This document shows positions 47,521-60,460 of a DNA stretch of 64,000 bases, in pieces. Below the pieces are notes generated by a model that saw nothing but the letters and a program-made list of their open reading frames with translations, was not told the DNA's origin and searched no databases. Position numbers and translations under genes: made by a program. Position 1 is the first letter of the stretch. Each line of letters starts with the position of its first letter. The DNA is from Aspidiotus rigidus (Eukaryota; Arthropoda; Insecta; Hemiptera; Diaspididae), in assembly GCA_035079385.1 (NCBI GenBank), contig JAVHKY010000056.1, forward strand, positions 3,224,001-3,288,000, in the 5' to 3' direction.

Positions 47521-48860
47521 AAAAATGTGATTAAAAAAAAAATTGTCTAAAAAAGGCGTTCAAGGTGTCTATTAGATGCGTTTCGACGTCCTGAATTCAA
47601 ATCCATTCAGTTTTTGATCGTATCTCGAACGGTTATAGTACGGTAATTGATGGTCAAAAATATTATTTAAAAAAAAAAATGGTCTAAAAAAGTCGTTGAA
47701 GGTGAGGGCGCGAAAAAAATAGCCTAGAGCGCAAAAAAGCTTAATGCGGCTCTGACATACACACACACACAATGAACTGCAACAGCTTAACTTGGTCTTG
47801 TCAACATTTGAATAGTCAAAGTTGTCAACAAAATTAGAAAATTAACAGGAAACCAGTTCTATGGGGGGCTTTTTGAGAAATTTGCCGTGCGCCGTCCAAC
47901 AATAAACTTGGAAAAATTTCGACTCTCGAGCAATGTATGATAGGAATTCTTCCAAGCCCCCTCCTATCATATTATATAGCTCGAGATTCGAGAAAAATTT
48001 AGAAACTCAAACTGTAGTATACTAGGCTTATAGTAGACCTAAACCTCCTTTATACTAGCTTTATCTAGGTCTAGGCTTCTTTGTATTCTCAATACCAAAT
48101 CCCAATTGACTCATAAAAGAGTTTCCCTGCGTTCCTCGTTTAACTTCGTTAAGGAAGCCGTCGTTATTTTTTTTTTTTTACAAACGTTCTTCCTGGAAAT
48201 CACCTCATTGTACTTTGAAGCACTCGCACTCGGGTTTAAGTTGATAGATTTTTTTTTTTTTTTTTTGTACTACAGATTAAAATTCTCAAGAGTGAATTTT
48301 GTCTTGAGTCCCTGAAAATATAATCAAGTCGAAGCCGAATTTACGATTGGCTTCAAAAACTTTCTATTTCTGGACCATAAACTTTCTCAATGTGGAAAAC
48401 ACATAATATTAACAGGGAACCTGTTCCATGTTTTTTTTTGAAAAATTCGCCGTATGCCGTTTGGGGAAAGATATGGAATAATTTCCACTTTCGAACGGTA
48501 TGTGATAAGAGGGGGACTTGGAGAAATTTCCACTCCTGAGCTATATATAATAGGCGAGGCACTTGGAAAAATTTTGCCATAGTATATGATGAAAGGACTT
48601 ATGGTGTTTGAAGAGTAGCATATCTGGCTCATGGAAGGGGCTAAGCCAATTGTTGTACAAAGAAATGTATGTAACCGCATCCGTCTCTTTTTTTCTATTA
48701 TTTTTTCAACAGCGTGTTTCACTATTCATTTCTCCATTCTATTGTGGTGAATATTTCTACTTTAGAACTCATCTAGGTGCAGCCAGTCTCCTACAAATCT
48801 GTACTGATACCTAAGATCAACAATATACACCCTATTGTATAAATTTTATACAACTATAGA
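47521..48860. repeat. Dispersed repeat modules (copy 2)
   Basis: Contains AGGAAACCAGTTCTATGGGG, TTTGAGAAATTTGCCGTGCG, AACTTGGAAAAATTTCGACT and GCTATATATAATAGG phrases, and the module CGTTCCTCGTTTAACTTCG. The same phrases recur at 31, 51.4-52.6 and 60 kb, in both orientations. No coding function visible. Confidence 0.6.
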
Positions 48861-49083
48861 TTAACCATAACAATGTTGTATTGATTATAGGCCTATGCGA
48901 CCAGAAACACATCGTGAAAAAGAAGAAAAAAAAGTTTTAGCCAAATTTCAGTTTATTTAAATCATCTGATTTTTCATAATGAGATATAACGGGTTACATG
49001 AAACAAAGGGCTGTATGTCCTAGCCACAAAATTCTCACCATCAACCATCGTTCACCTTCAATTATACACACAAACAAATTTCA

Positions 49084-49420
49084 AACTTCTGGAATAAACA
49101 TGAACTATCGAATGTATTTCTAGAAGTATTTTCAACGCTGAGTACCATACCATTTGCCGTTTTTCGATAATGCCTCTCATTATTGTGCAATACTTATGTT
49201 TAGTTATCGCGAATTGTTGCGACGCGTAATGCATCTTCTCGAGTTACTAAATTTCAACGCGCCCGAAAGTACACTTGACTGTCGCGATGAAGCACGGGAA
49301 TTAAATATGAGTATTGCACAAATAATGGGAGGTAATGTCAAAAAACGCCCAATGGCATTGTACTCGGTGTTGAAAATACTTCTAGAATTTTCTCGATAGT
49401 TCATGTTCATTCCAAAAGTT
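49084..49420. repeat. Long inverted repeat (hairpin 1, arms about 120 bp)
   Basis: Left arm from AACTTCTGGAATAAACATGA to near 49207 is complementary, with roughly 85-90% identity by eye, to the right arm ending TCATGTTCATTCCAAAAGTT. The loop is about 95 bp. A transcript would fold into a long double-stranded hairpin. An open frame spans it but shows no protein motif. Confidence 0.8.
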
Positions 49421-49673
49421 AGAAACCTATTCATGTGTTGGCGATATGAAAATAATGTCTATACAAATTGATTGAAACAAGGGCACAGGCAGAAAGCTCT
49501 CAACCTATAAACTCAGCAAGTAGCCAACAGGCTGGTCAATGTAATTGTCAGAACCTAGTCAGAACGGATATGACGATCACTTCGCTAAAGCCCTCTTTTG
49601 GCTGATTCAATAAATGGCAACGTTCTTGCGCTTGATGAATTTAAGTCTTTTCATATACGTGCTACTATAAGGA

Positions 49674-49879
49674 TTTTCCCGCGTTCCATATTGCATACTT
49701 ACCGTATTTGCCTGATTCTCATCAATACAGTGGGCTTCCTAACATTGAACTTGTGGCAGATTAACACTGGAACGAAAATGGGTATGCAATCTAGCAATAC
49801 CCATATAAGATTGATGTTAGAAAGCCCACCGTATTGATAAGAATCAGGCAAATAAGTATGCATATGGAACGCTGGAAAA
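49674..49879. repeat. Long inverted repeat (hairpin 2, arms about 70 bp)
   Basis: TTTTCCCGCGTTCCATATTG, TTTGCCTGATTCTCATCAAT and AGTGGGCTTCCTAACAT at the left match the right arm inverted. The loop region holds a further small palindrome, ATGGGTATGCAATCTAGCAA followed by TACCCAT. Confidence 0.8.
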
Positions 49880-51400
49880 ACTTTATTTGATTACCTAGTT
49901 TTTCAAAAGGCCATAAAACGCTGAATTTCACACCTGCAGTAGCGTTTTTGTGCTTTTTGAGAAAAATCGTTCAATCAATATTCTCTTATTTAGATTGTGG
50001 AAAAATTCTAATGTCAAGAAATTTTAGAAACAACTTCAATTGTGGATAATACTACTCATCTCGTGCTAGAAAAGTGTAATGCCTTTTGTCCGCAACCCGT
50101 AGACTATGCCAATTCTTTTTTGTGCTAGAATTCGCAACCTTCATGAAAATTTCAGCATACAGTTTTAAGAAATGTGACAGAGAACCGATAGCAGAAAAAC
50201 GGCCAGAAGCCAAAATAGTAGCTGACTTTCTTAAACCTTTTTGCACGTGGTGGGCATAAATTTAGCGTCTTTTATTTTCCTGTAGGAGTATAGGTACAAA
50301 TACTTATAATGACTCGCATTCCATGTCATTTCAACTTTTATTCTTCATTAAATTTCAATGGAATTTTCTGCTACCATTTTTTTTTTTTCACAATTTTTAT
50401 ACACTAGTAAACAATTCACGATATGTGTGCCAAGACGCAGCATGACACAATATATAATATAAGGTACAATATACCTACACGCCTGCATTAGGTTTAGAGT
50501 TGTGAAATACAGACACCAAGAAAATCGAGTCATCTTTCAAGGCAATTCACGTCTATCGTATTAATCTTCAAACGCTAATTATTGTGTATTTCTGAGACCG
50601 ATTATTTAGCTCAAAATGTTATATTAGTCGAACATTATATTTCCTATTTTATTTTTAATTTCGGAGTATGTCAATATTGCTCAAAGTAATGCCTTTGAAC
50701 CAATTCTACATTTCGTCGTGAAAATTGAACGAGGTAAGAAAATCATTTTGATGAGCACCTACTTCTCTTTTATCTTTATCTTCCTGTTTTTTGCAGAGGT
50801 AAAATGAGTAAACGTTCACGTTTTTCTTCACACGTCGCACTCTGACTTAAGGTTGGAAACCATAACAGATAAAGTTTCTTTGAATAGGTACCAAAAATTC
50901 TATTCATTTTGAAGGCAAAAATATTGAATTGCAAACTATTACTAGCCGTTGGCAGCTTTCCTGACGGCTAGCGTTTCGTTAGTATCTTGCGTTTTATGGG
51001 GTCACCTAGTCACAGTTTAAAGACTGGGACTACTCCTGGAAAAACCGTTACAAAAAACCCTCTCAACATAGGAATAGTACTTACTAGGCTTTATCTGTGT
51101 TAAGGTTAACATACAGGCTTCTGCAACTTTATAAGTTTTAGTCTATAATATACTAGTTTGAACTAGGCTCAGGCAGTTAGCCCAACACTTAGTTAAGTAA
51201 GGCCTTCTATAGTGAAGAGGTGGGGTGATAGCTAGATGGTGGTAGGTGAGTTAAAGATTCGATTGAGTTGCAGAGAAAGAAGAATGATGACCAGCCAGAG
51301 AGTGTGACGTCATCAAGAATACTTCGACTCGAGAACAGGGCAGGGAGATGACTGACCTGGGAAGAAGGGTGGAATAACATTGAAGCGGGGCGGGCCCTCC
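49880..51400. other. Intergenic, no gene recognised
   Basis: No supported gene or element. The end, about 51200-51400, is a diverged direct repeat of 60660-60830 (CCAGAGAGTGTGACGTCATC against CCAGAGGGCGTGACGTCATC). Confidence 0.5.
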
Positions 51401-52569
51401 TGTCATGTATAGCTCAACAGTGGAAATTTTAAGAGCGAACCTATTTTATGAGGGGTTTTTGAGAAGTTTGCCGTAGGCCGTACGCCGTCCGGCAAAAAAC
51501 TTAGATAAATTTTGACCATCCCTCCTATCATATATGACTCGAGAGCTGAAATTTTTCCAAGTCCCCTCTCCCCCTCTCCATAACGTCATCGTCCGCAAGC
51601 GCAGGCGGGCCGTGTGTCGTCCGGCGAAAAACTTAAAAACTTTTGACTCCTATTGTACTCGTATATAGCTTGGAGCATGATATTTTTCTAAACTTAGAAA
51701 GCTTTCGAATCCTATTGTGTATGGCTTGGAGGATGAAATTTCTACAAGTCCCCCTTATATCATAATATAGCTCGAGAATGAAAATTTTTCAACTGGGAAC
51801 CAGTTTCATGTTTTTTTTTTTAAGAAATTTGCCGTGCGCCATCCACCGTCCAACAAAAATCTTGAAAAAATTTTGACCCTAGAGGTATATATGATGGGGT
51901 CTTAAAAATTTCTAGTATCGAGCTATATATGATAGGAGAGGGACTTGAAGAAATTTCGACTCTTGAGGGGGACTTAAAAAAATTTTGACTTGCAGATTTC
52001 AACTCTCAAGCTATATACGATAGGAGAGGGACTTCGAAAAAATTTTGACTCTTGAGCTATATATGATAAGAGGGAACTTGGTAAAATTTCTATTCTCGAG
52101 CTATACATGATAGGAGAGGGACTTAGAAAAACGACAGCTTCCTCAACGAAGTTACGCAGGGGACCTGTCTTATAAGTCATATGGGATTTGATATTGTGAA
52201 ATAAAGGAAGCCTAGACCTCGACAAAACTAGTATAAAGAAGGCCTAGACTTACTATAAGCCTAGTATAATATAGTTTGAGAGTCTAAATTTTCCTGGAAT
52301 CTCGAGCTGTATATGTTAGGAGGGGAAAATAAAATTTTGACTCTCGAGCTATATATGATAGAAGGGGGACTTAGAAAAATTCCCATTATAAATGGCTCGA
52401 GTATCGAAAGTTTTCTAAGTCCCCCTCCTATCATATATATCTCGAAAGACAACATTTTTTTCAAGTACCCCTCCTATCATTTATAACTCGAAAGTCGAAA
52501 TTTTTCCAAGTTTTTTGTCGGACGGCGCACGGCAAATGTTTTTAAAAGCCCCCCCCCCCCCCATAGAAC
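51401..52569. repeat. Dispersed repeat modules with about 48-bp internal tandem units (copy 3)
   Basis: Units of the form GAGCTATATATGATAGGAGA followed by GGGACTTGGAAAAATTTCGACTCTC recur in tandem at 51870-52130, and in inverted orientation at 52370-52510. TTTGCCGTGCGCCGTCC phrases stand at both ends. A poly(C) run lies at about 52550-52562. Confidence 0.7.
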
Positions 52570-53630
52570 AGGTTCCTTGTTAAAATCTGTATCCAGTATT
52601 TCGTTCATCAAATAGGTCGATGATAATCTAAACACGTCTGCCGAGTTCAAAAAAAAATTGTCAAAAAATTCTCCAGTCGCTAAAAAGGCTTAGAAATAGT
52701 AAAAAATCGAAAAAAACCACTGCTTCAATCTGGAGAATTCTGACTTTCAGTATTTCGATTAACGAAAAGGTCAATTCTTAAAAAAGCACGTTCGCCCGGT
52801 TTGAAAAAAATGGTCAAAAAATTGTCCAGTTACTGGAACGGTCTAGACATACAAAAAAATCGAAAAAATTCAATTTTTAATCCTGGAGAACCCTGAATTT
52901 TGGTATTTCGATTAACGATAAGGTGAATTCTTACAGAAACACGACCGCCGAGTTGAAAAGAAAATAATAGTCAAAAAATTCTCCAGTCGCTGGAACGGTC
53001 CACAAACAAAAAAATCAAAAAAATCCACGTTTTAACATTGACAACCGTGAGTTTTGGTATTTCGTTCATCAATTAGGTCGATTCTCATGTAAACACATCC
53101 GTCGAGTTCGAAAAAATTAGTCAAAAAACTCTCTAGTTGCTGGAACGGTAGAGAAATACAAAAAAATCGAGAAGAACGACTATTTCAACCTGGAGAAGCC
53201 TGAATTTTGGTATTTTATTCATAGATTAGGTCAACCTTCATGTAAACACGACCGACAAGATCGAAAAAATTAGTCAGAAAATTCTCCAGTCACTGAACGG
53301 GCCAGAAATACACAAAAATCGAAAAAACCCACTTTTGCAACCTGGAGAATCCTGAATTTTGGTATTTCTTTCATTTACGTCAATACTTATGTGAACACGT
53401 TTGTCGAGTTCAAAAAAGAAAAAATAGTCAAAAAATTCTCCAGTCGCTGAAACGGTCTAGAAATAGTAAAAAATCGAGAAAATACAATTTTTTAACATGG
53501 AAAATCCTAATTTTTAGTATTTCGTTTATTTATAAGGTCAACTCTTATAAAAACACGTCCTCTGAGTTTGTAAAAAAAATATTAAATAAATTCTCTAGTC
53601 GCTGGAACGTTCTGGAAATAGTAAAAAATC
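52570..53630. repeat. Tandem array, about 155-bp unit, seven copies
   Basis: The phrases TATTTCGTTCATCA / TATTTCGATTAACGA, AACACGTC.GCCGAGTTC, GTCAAAAAATTCTCCAGTCG and CTGGAGAA.CCTGAATTTTGG recur in the same order. Copies begin near 52590, 52750, 52905, 53059, 53211, 53361 and 53519. Copies are diverged; no coding function. Confidence 0.8.
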
Positions 53631-53940
53631 GAGGAGCGCGAAGCCGAAGACAACGGGACGTTATACGTGAGAGTCGGCAACGACTGAACACCGCGTCGCG
53701 TCGTATGTGTTGCACCCCTGTTACGTGTACAAGCGGAGCGCGTATTCAACGTACAGAAAGGCGCGAGACTGCTGACGCGTATTTCCCCGTTTACAAACCT
53801 CAATTTTTGTTGGTCTTCCGCCCCTTCAAAAATTCTGAAAAAACTCGGCGCTCCGCGCCTCGCCAGGGGGGCCGAGCCCTCCCCGGACCCCCCCCCAATT
53901 GATTTACTTTCAGTCAAACTGAATAGATAAGGCGTGGAAC
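53631..53940. other. GC-rich segment abutting the tandem array
   Basis: Abrupt shift to GC-rich sequence (GCGCTCCGCGCCTCGCCAGG and a run of C). Open frames cross it on both strands but resemble no family I know; it looks repeat-derived, as GCTTCGCCAGGGG recurs at 54978. Confidence 0.4.
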
Positions 53941-54960
53941 ACGTTCTTTGTTTCGAAATTTTCTGGAATAGGCAAATAAATAAAGATCATATTTCATGTC
54001 TTTCTCAGTATATAAGACTATTTTGCGGTTGAATTTCTTATTTATTCCACCTACCCCACCTTCTTAGAGGAAGGAGAAGGAAAAGCTTAAAGAAAGTGAG
54101 ATTATCTATTCCTCGAGTTTCATATTATAATTTTACTTCTCTAATTGCGCTTATGGATTTAGATCTAGAAACTAAGATTGTTGAGTATAAGTACCCTGGT
54201 AAAACTGAGTCCAAAAAAATTTCTAGCATAGCCAAATAAATGAAGATCATGTTTCATGTCTTTTATATTTTATCAGTGATCTTGAAATATTTTAGTCTAG
54301 GCTTCTACTAGGTCAAGTGTTCGTGAGATATTACTCGTTTACCCCGTTACCTACCTTGGCTTAGTATAAATCTTGTATGAGAAATATTTTGAGGTATCAC
54401 CTATTGTATTCAATGGTATGAGAAAATTCAAGTCTTCTGTGAGAAATGTGAGGTATCGCCTCTATGAGAAATATTTTGAGGTATCGACTTTCGCGGGGCT
54501 CACTCGCTCCGCTCGTTCACCTCCTGTCTCGCTGTTGTATTGGAATGGTATGAAAAATTTAAGTCTTCTATGAGAAATATTTTGAGGTAATCTTTCGTGG
54601 GGCTCACTCGTTCCGCTCGTTCGCCCTCTTTCTCGGTCCCTATCTCGGTTTAGCATGGGTCTGATATAAAATATTTTGAGCTTCCACCTTTCGACCCCTT
54701 CCTTGCTGTAGATTTCGAAATTTTTCCAAGTCCCAAGGTCATTTGCACGGACGCACACAAATTTTGAATTCACCATGCGGGGTGTACTCGCAAATTTCTG
54801 AATCACCCACAGGGTAGAGATGTGCACGGACGCACGCACACGTTCGCACTGATTATTTACACTTGAACGAGTTACAAAATTTCTCATTTATTCCCCTTAC
54901 CCCACCTCTTTGAAGAAAGGTGAAGGAGAAACTCAAAGAAAGTGAGATTATCTTTAGGAT
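53941..54960. repeat. Local direct repeats
   Basis: AAATAAATGAAGATCAT.TTTCATGTC occurs near 53968 and 54225. TATGAGAAATATTTTGAGG recurs near 54376, 54460 and 54570, with GGGGCTCACTCG.TCCGCTCG twice. ATTTATTCC.CCTACCCCACC plus GAGATTATCT occurs near 54034 and again near 54885. Confidence 0.65.
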
Positions 54961-57109
54961 TGAAAAGGTCTATGCGCTTCGCCAGGGGCCTGCCTTTTTA
55001 GCTACACTAAAATCTGTTGCTACCTGAAATCTGTTGCTACCTAACATGGGATGCTATGGAAAATCTGTCGTTTTTATCTGTCGCTCGATTATGCTCGATT
55101 TTTCAGAAATACCTCCTCGATATACAAGACGTGTTCCACGTCAAAAATATATGTTTCAGGTGACCGTCCAATACTTCATATATATTTTATCCAGCTTGGG
55201 CCCTCTGTAACAGCATACTTGAAATTTTTTTAAATAAAAAACTATGCATTTCATGTGGAATTTTTCTTTTTTTTGTTCGAAAAAATTATCATGAATGGCC
55301 CTTGAGATGATTCATTTTCCCTTCAAAGCACAAGAGGATTCATTGAAAATTACTAACTGTAGAATTATTATAGTAAAATATACATTTTTAAATATCACGA
55401 AGGATACAATAGACTTAGGTGGCTGAAAATTTGGAAATGAGAGTTTCATGCCATCCCCAACAACTTCAGAAAGTTGAATTAAAGATTTTCGGCTAAGGCC
55501 GAATCACCATTGTTACCCGGCTAGAGCCTTTATTCTCAATTTTTCGTTATCTATAGCTGAGTAATTCAATTACCTATCATGGAATACAAATAGGTGCTAT
55601 TCCAATATGCGGTCTACCTGCCTGAAACAGTTTAGTATGCGGACTACCTGATTGAAAGGGTTTAATATGTACTTAATTTACAGGAAAAATAGTGGACTAG
55701 AATATGATCACAGAAATACAAGTACGAATACATCCTAATAAACATGTTCGTTCAAAAGAGCAGCTATCATCGTCGGATATTGTCAAGAATTGAGAAAAAA
55801 ATAAAATGAAAATAATGGACTAGAATACGTAATATCAAAGAAAGTTAACAGTGTACATCACCGACGAGGCCTAACAAACTACTTAGAAAAACTATCTGGC
55901 ATCAGATTAAAAAAAAAATTTGTTACATCATTCTTTAATTCGCTCAAATCTCTCCTAAATCAATCTACATTTAGCCTCAGTCGTCAGTTTTCTATTTGCC
56001 CAAATAGATATCTTGAATCATTTATTGAAAGGTAAATGATTGATTGAGGTTGGTCAATGGATTATCTATTGATCAGAACTTCTTCTGATCAAGGCGGGAG
56101 AATGTTCAATCATAAACATTTTAAAATAGGTATTTCGTGTTTCGTTTGCATTGTCGTGTCAAGTAAGTAATAATGCGATGTACCTTTGCACGCCTATCAA
56201 TCCACGTATTCGTACACTTACGGCGGTCAGATGATTCAAGCTTACTCAGCTTGGCAGCATAAAGTCAATGACCTTAACGCATAACACACATCTACGTTTA
56301 AGAAATTGTAGGCTTATTGAGTTCAAAAAAGCGGCTACCCCGCCTGATATGTGTTTTATTTACGCATTTGGAAAATGAATAAATAAATTTAATGAATGAA
56401 AAAAATAAAAATTTGCATTGCGACAATAAGGAAAAATCAATAAAATAAGTAGATTTCGATGGTACAACATATCGATGAAATATTCGAGTTCTGATTGTCG
56501 AGCGGAAAAAACTCTGAACGTGAAGAATATTTTCAGCTTGTTTACAGAGTCAGATCGCAATTTTCTGATTGTGACTTGTTGACACTTTTGATGTTGCTAT
56601 TCATTGAGCGTGTATGTCATCGCTAATAAGATACAAAGGCACATAATACTCATTCACATCGTGTAAACAAGCATTGTTGAAGTGCCAGGTACCTGTGAAA
56701 TACCCTCTCGAATCCTTCAAGTCACTCCCTCTTTTGAACCATTCAACCAATGAGCAAGAAAGGACCGGTAAAGTTTGCACACGTCACCTTGCATTCAAGC
56801 AAGTGCGTAGTTCGCTCTCTCCTTTCAGCTTTCAACCAGTTTAGTATGTTTATCGTAGATGTGAAAAGTGGCCGCGTGTTACTTTTTCCGTTCGACTTTT
56901 CGTTTTGCTCGCGTTTGCATGACGGGGTTTTTTGAAATTAGTTTTTGCATGTTTCTTATGTGTACCGGTACATTTGTCTTGTTTAAACTAATCATGCTGG
57001 GATACTAACACTAATATTCTAATTAAAATGTGTACTTTCTTTCAGCCGAAATTATTTTTAGGGCGTCTTTCATGCCTTTCGAATTTCGATACAATATTTT
57101 TTCATTTCA
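54961..57109. other. Intergenic, nothing recognised
   Basis: No gene or element supported; one short direct duplication AATCTGTTGCTACCT at about 55010-55040. Confidence 0.45.
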
Positions 57110-58330
57110 AATAAAAATTTAAATCGAGACCATGGTCAGTTTGTAGCGGCCGTTCCATTCTGAATTAATACGGGTGGCACGACAACTCCAAATTTTGATA
57201 AAAGGTGTTGTTCATTTTTGTTCACGCTATTACAGGTGGATTGCAGGAAGTACATTGAGCGCGTGATGCGGATGTCCCTGCGCGCGATGATATTGTGCTA
57301 CCATCAATCACACCTAATTTTAATTGAAATATGACTGTATTTTCTTTCAGCCAAAATTATCTTTAGGGCTTGATTACACCATCCGTCATTCCGGAGTTGC
57401 TGTTGCACTCTGAAATATGGGTGTGTAAGCCGACGACTCCTGTTTGGACGACCGGTACTGGTCAATTGCGACCTCTTTCCTTTTGGCTCAAATTAATCTA
57501 CTAATTTTTCCTCTTTCAGATCAAAATTAATGTAGAAACCATCGTCATTTTGTAGCGATCGGTCCATTCTGAAACACGGGTGGCACGACAGCTCCAATTT
57601 TGACTTAAGGTGGGGTTCATTGCTGGTTCGCGCTATTATAGGTAGATTGCAGGAAGTGCATTGAGCGCATCATGTGGATATACTCACGCGCGATGATATT
57701 GTGCTACCATCAATCATACCTTTTTTCATCCAAAATTATTTTCAGGGCTTATAGTATACCAACGGTCATTCCGGAGTAGCTGTTGCACTCTGAAATAGGG
57801 GTGTGTAAGCCGACGACTCCTGTTTAGACAACCGGTATCGGTCAATTACGACCTCTCCTCTCCTTTTGGATCAATTCATTTCATTTTTTCATTTGAAATT
57901 TAAATCGAAAACATCGTCATTTTGTAGCCGTCGGTCCATTCTGAAACATGGGTGGCACGACAACTCCAAAGTTTGACAAAGGTGTTGAGAAATTTTGTTC
58001 GCGCTGTCGTAGGTGGATTGCAGGAAGTACGTTGAGCGCATAATGCAGATATACTTGCGCGCAATGATATCGTGCTACCGTCAATCATACCTATTCTAAT
58101 TTGAAAAAATCAAAATTAAAACCATCGTCATTTTGTAGCGGCCGTTCCATTCTGAAAAACGGGTGGCACGACAACTCCAAAGTTTGACTAAAGGTTTTGT
58201 TTATTTTTGGTTCGCGCTATTACTCTATCCATAACTTTATATGATGGTTAGGTCTTACAGGAAGTGCATTGAGCGCATAATGCGGATTAGCCGCGCGCGT
58301 GATGATATTGTGCTTTTCGATTTTTCAGTG
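57110..58330. repeat. Higher-order tandem array (A-B-A-B-A-A)
   Basis: A-type units (GTCATTTTGTAGCG..CGTTCCATTCTGAAA..GGGTGGCACGAC) begin near 57122, 57527, 57902 and 58110. B-type units (GTCATTCCGGAGTTGCTGTT..CTCTGAAATA.GGGTGTGTAAG) begin near 57372 and 57752. A and B are distantly similar, so a dimeric unit of about 380-405 bp was amplified. Confidence 0.8.
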
Positions 58331-58750
58331 CACCCACGATCGGATAAGCTCACGGTGGGGCGCAGGATGAGTTAACTCAGTTTACTGTCTCCGCCAATGA
58401 AGAAGCAACCATCTGAGGTTGTAACTGAGACGTTGCAGACATAAACAGTCTTCGTAATTCGTGGCGGACTGACGTGGGTGCCTGCGCCTTCTCTCATGTT
58501 TTTAGATGTAGGTACAGCGCACCACATTCGGATATACCTCGCTGGGATTTTATCTTCGTTAGCCGGGGTTGACTGTTGTGGTAGTGCACAGTCTTCTGTA
58601 CATAGGGAATTTCTTTTTTTTTTGTCTTTAGTGTAGGACTAGGATCTTTAGTGTCTTGGGACGCATTGGAGCCACCTCCACGTGGTGCGTCCTGGGCAAC
58701 GGCAACAATTAGTATGTTGACGGCCAAGGCTCCTTAGAGTAATAGCGCGA
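58331..58750 (-). other. Coding-like segment of unknown origin
   Basis: A minus-strand frame at 58727-58494 (MAVNILIVAVAQDAPRGGGS...) is less AT-rich than its surroundings, and coding-like sequence continues in a second frame to about 58380. No domain is recognised; it may be a decayed transposon gene. Confidence 0.3.
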
Positions 58751-59838
58751 ATTAAAAAATAACATAGAAAATCCAATGAACTTGGGCAAAAAATAGAAAC
58801 TTTGATTGGCAACAAAATGTTTCTTTATACCTAGTGTAATTTTGTGATTCTATTCGGTAGGTCATTTTTTAGAGTTTTTAGACTGGTCCTCGAGTTAAAT
58901 GTGCTCACCTTCGTTATTCATTCTATTATGAGAAATTGAAACCTATGAGACTCTACCCCAGGGTCAGATGAGTGAATTAATTATCTGCTGTTGATACGAA
59001 AAAAAGTGGTAATTTCGAAAGGGGATTTCAGTAATTGACGGAGTTGGAATTTTAATATGTAATTATTTCGAGTATAAATTGAAATTCCTTGTAAACTTCG
59101 TAAGAAGTAGTATTTCAGATTTTCTTTATACCTACATTTTCATCTTCTCCTGAGTAAAAAGACTAAATTCAACAATCCCTTGTTTGAGTTCTTGTAATAA
59201 ATTACTTTGTGATCAAAATCCAGCCTAATATTATTGGTTTTGTCCGATGAATCTTTGCTTATTTCTTCTAGGAGCTCAAAAATTGTAGTTCAAACGGGAA
59301 GCGTTACTTTGATTTACTTTAGATTTTTGTAAAATTTTTTGATGGAAATCTTAGCCTCCCGACGATGAGTAGGAGCTTCGACCCACTTCATAACTTGGGA
59401 AATTTTCGCCTTGTTAATACAAGGATTTCGACTCAAGTTGACGGTTAGAAAGGTTTTTTTTTTTTTTTTTTTTACAAGCTTTGAAGCTACTCTAGGGCTA
59501 ATAGCTTGACAAAGGTTTATTCGAAAGACGGATACTATCTAATTCAACTATTTATAGGATTTGAAAATTTTTGAAGGTAAATAGGTATCCCAGAGGGGAC
59601 TCTACCCAAATTAAGGGTCTTTGAACAAATTTGAAATTGTCGGCTATCTTACGACACCTGAAAAATGTTTGACCTTATGAAGTAATAATTGAGCATCATT
59701 ATAATTTATTAAAAACTCACGGGTTCTGTAATGGAGATAAACAATGGATGGTAGGAACCTGTTTTATGGGGCACGTAGAATCTGAAAAATGTTGACGTAC
59801 CACATTTATGAAGTCATCAAATTGTGAAGTCACAGGCC
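58751..59838. other. Intergenic, poly(T) tract
   Basis: Poly(T) of about 20 nt at 59455-59475; otherwise nothing recognised. Confidence 0.5.
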
Positions 59839-60460
59839 CGGACTGTGGAGCTATATATAATAGGAGAGGACTTGGAGAAAATCCGACCTTCAAGCTGTAT
59901 ATATGATTCGACCTCCAAGGGGTATATGATAGGAGAGGGACTTGGAAAATTAACGAAGTTAAAGGAGGAACGTAGGAAACTTGTTTTATGAGTAAAATTG
60001 GATTTGATATCGAGAATTCTAGGAAGCCTAGACCTAATATAAAGCTAGTATAAAGAAGCCTTAGGCCTACTATAAGCCTAGTAGAGTCTACATTTTTCTT
60101 GACTTTCGAGACATATATGATAGGAGAAGGACTTGAAATAATTTAGACCTCCAAGCTATATATGATAGGAGGGGGGACTTATGTATCATACCACTTGAGA
60201 TTGCTAAGCATAATAATAATCTCATATGCTCTCGAGTCGACGATTCTGCGGATATTGAGTTTCATATCTTACATGGCCATGGCCATACTGACATCAACGA
60301 CGTCCCGACGTTGAACTCAAAAGAAAAAATATTTTCCAACTTGACAGACTTGAAGGTTAATATTCTCGTGGCATCATTTGAGGATTCAAACCGAGTCTTT
60401 CTGGTATAATTCGGTTGAGCACCTACTCACGGCCATCACCCATAGAACAGGTTCCCTGTT
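59839..60460. repeat. Dispersed repeat modules (copy 4)
   Basis: GAGCTATATATAATAGGAGA, GGGACTTGGAAAATTAACGA, AAACTTGTTTTATGAG and GCCTAGACCTAATATAAAGC repeat phrases seen near 48, 51.4 and 52 kb. ATAGAACAGGTTCCCTGTTT closes the segment. Confidence 0.6.

Noticed and set aside
58494..58727. Small secreted protein with a hydrophobic start (MAVNILIVAVAQ)
   Set aside because: Lies beside a tandem array, changes frame downstream and lacks supporting splice or poly(A) signals; kept only as an unknown coding-like segment.
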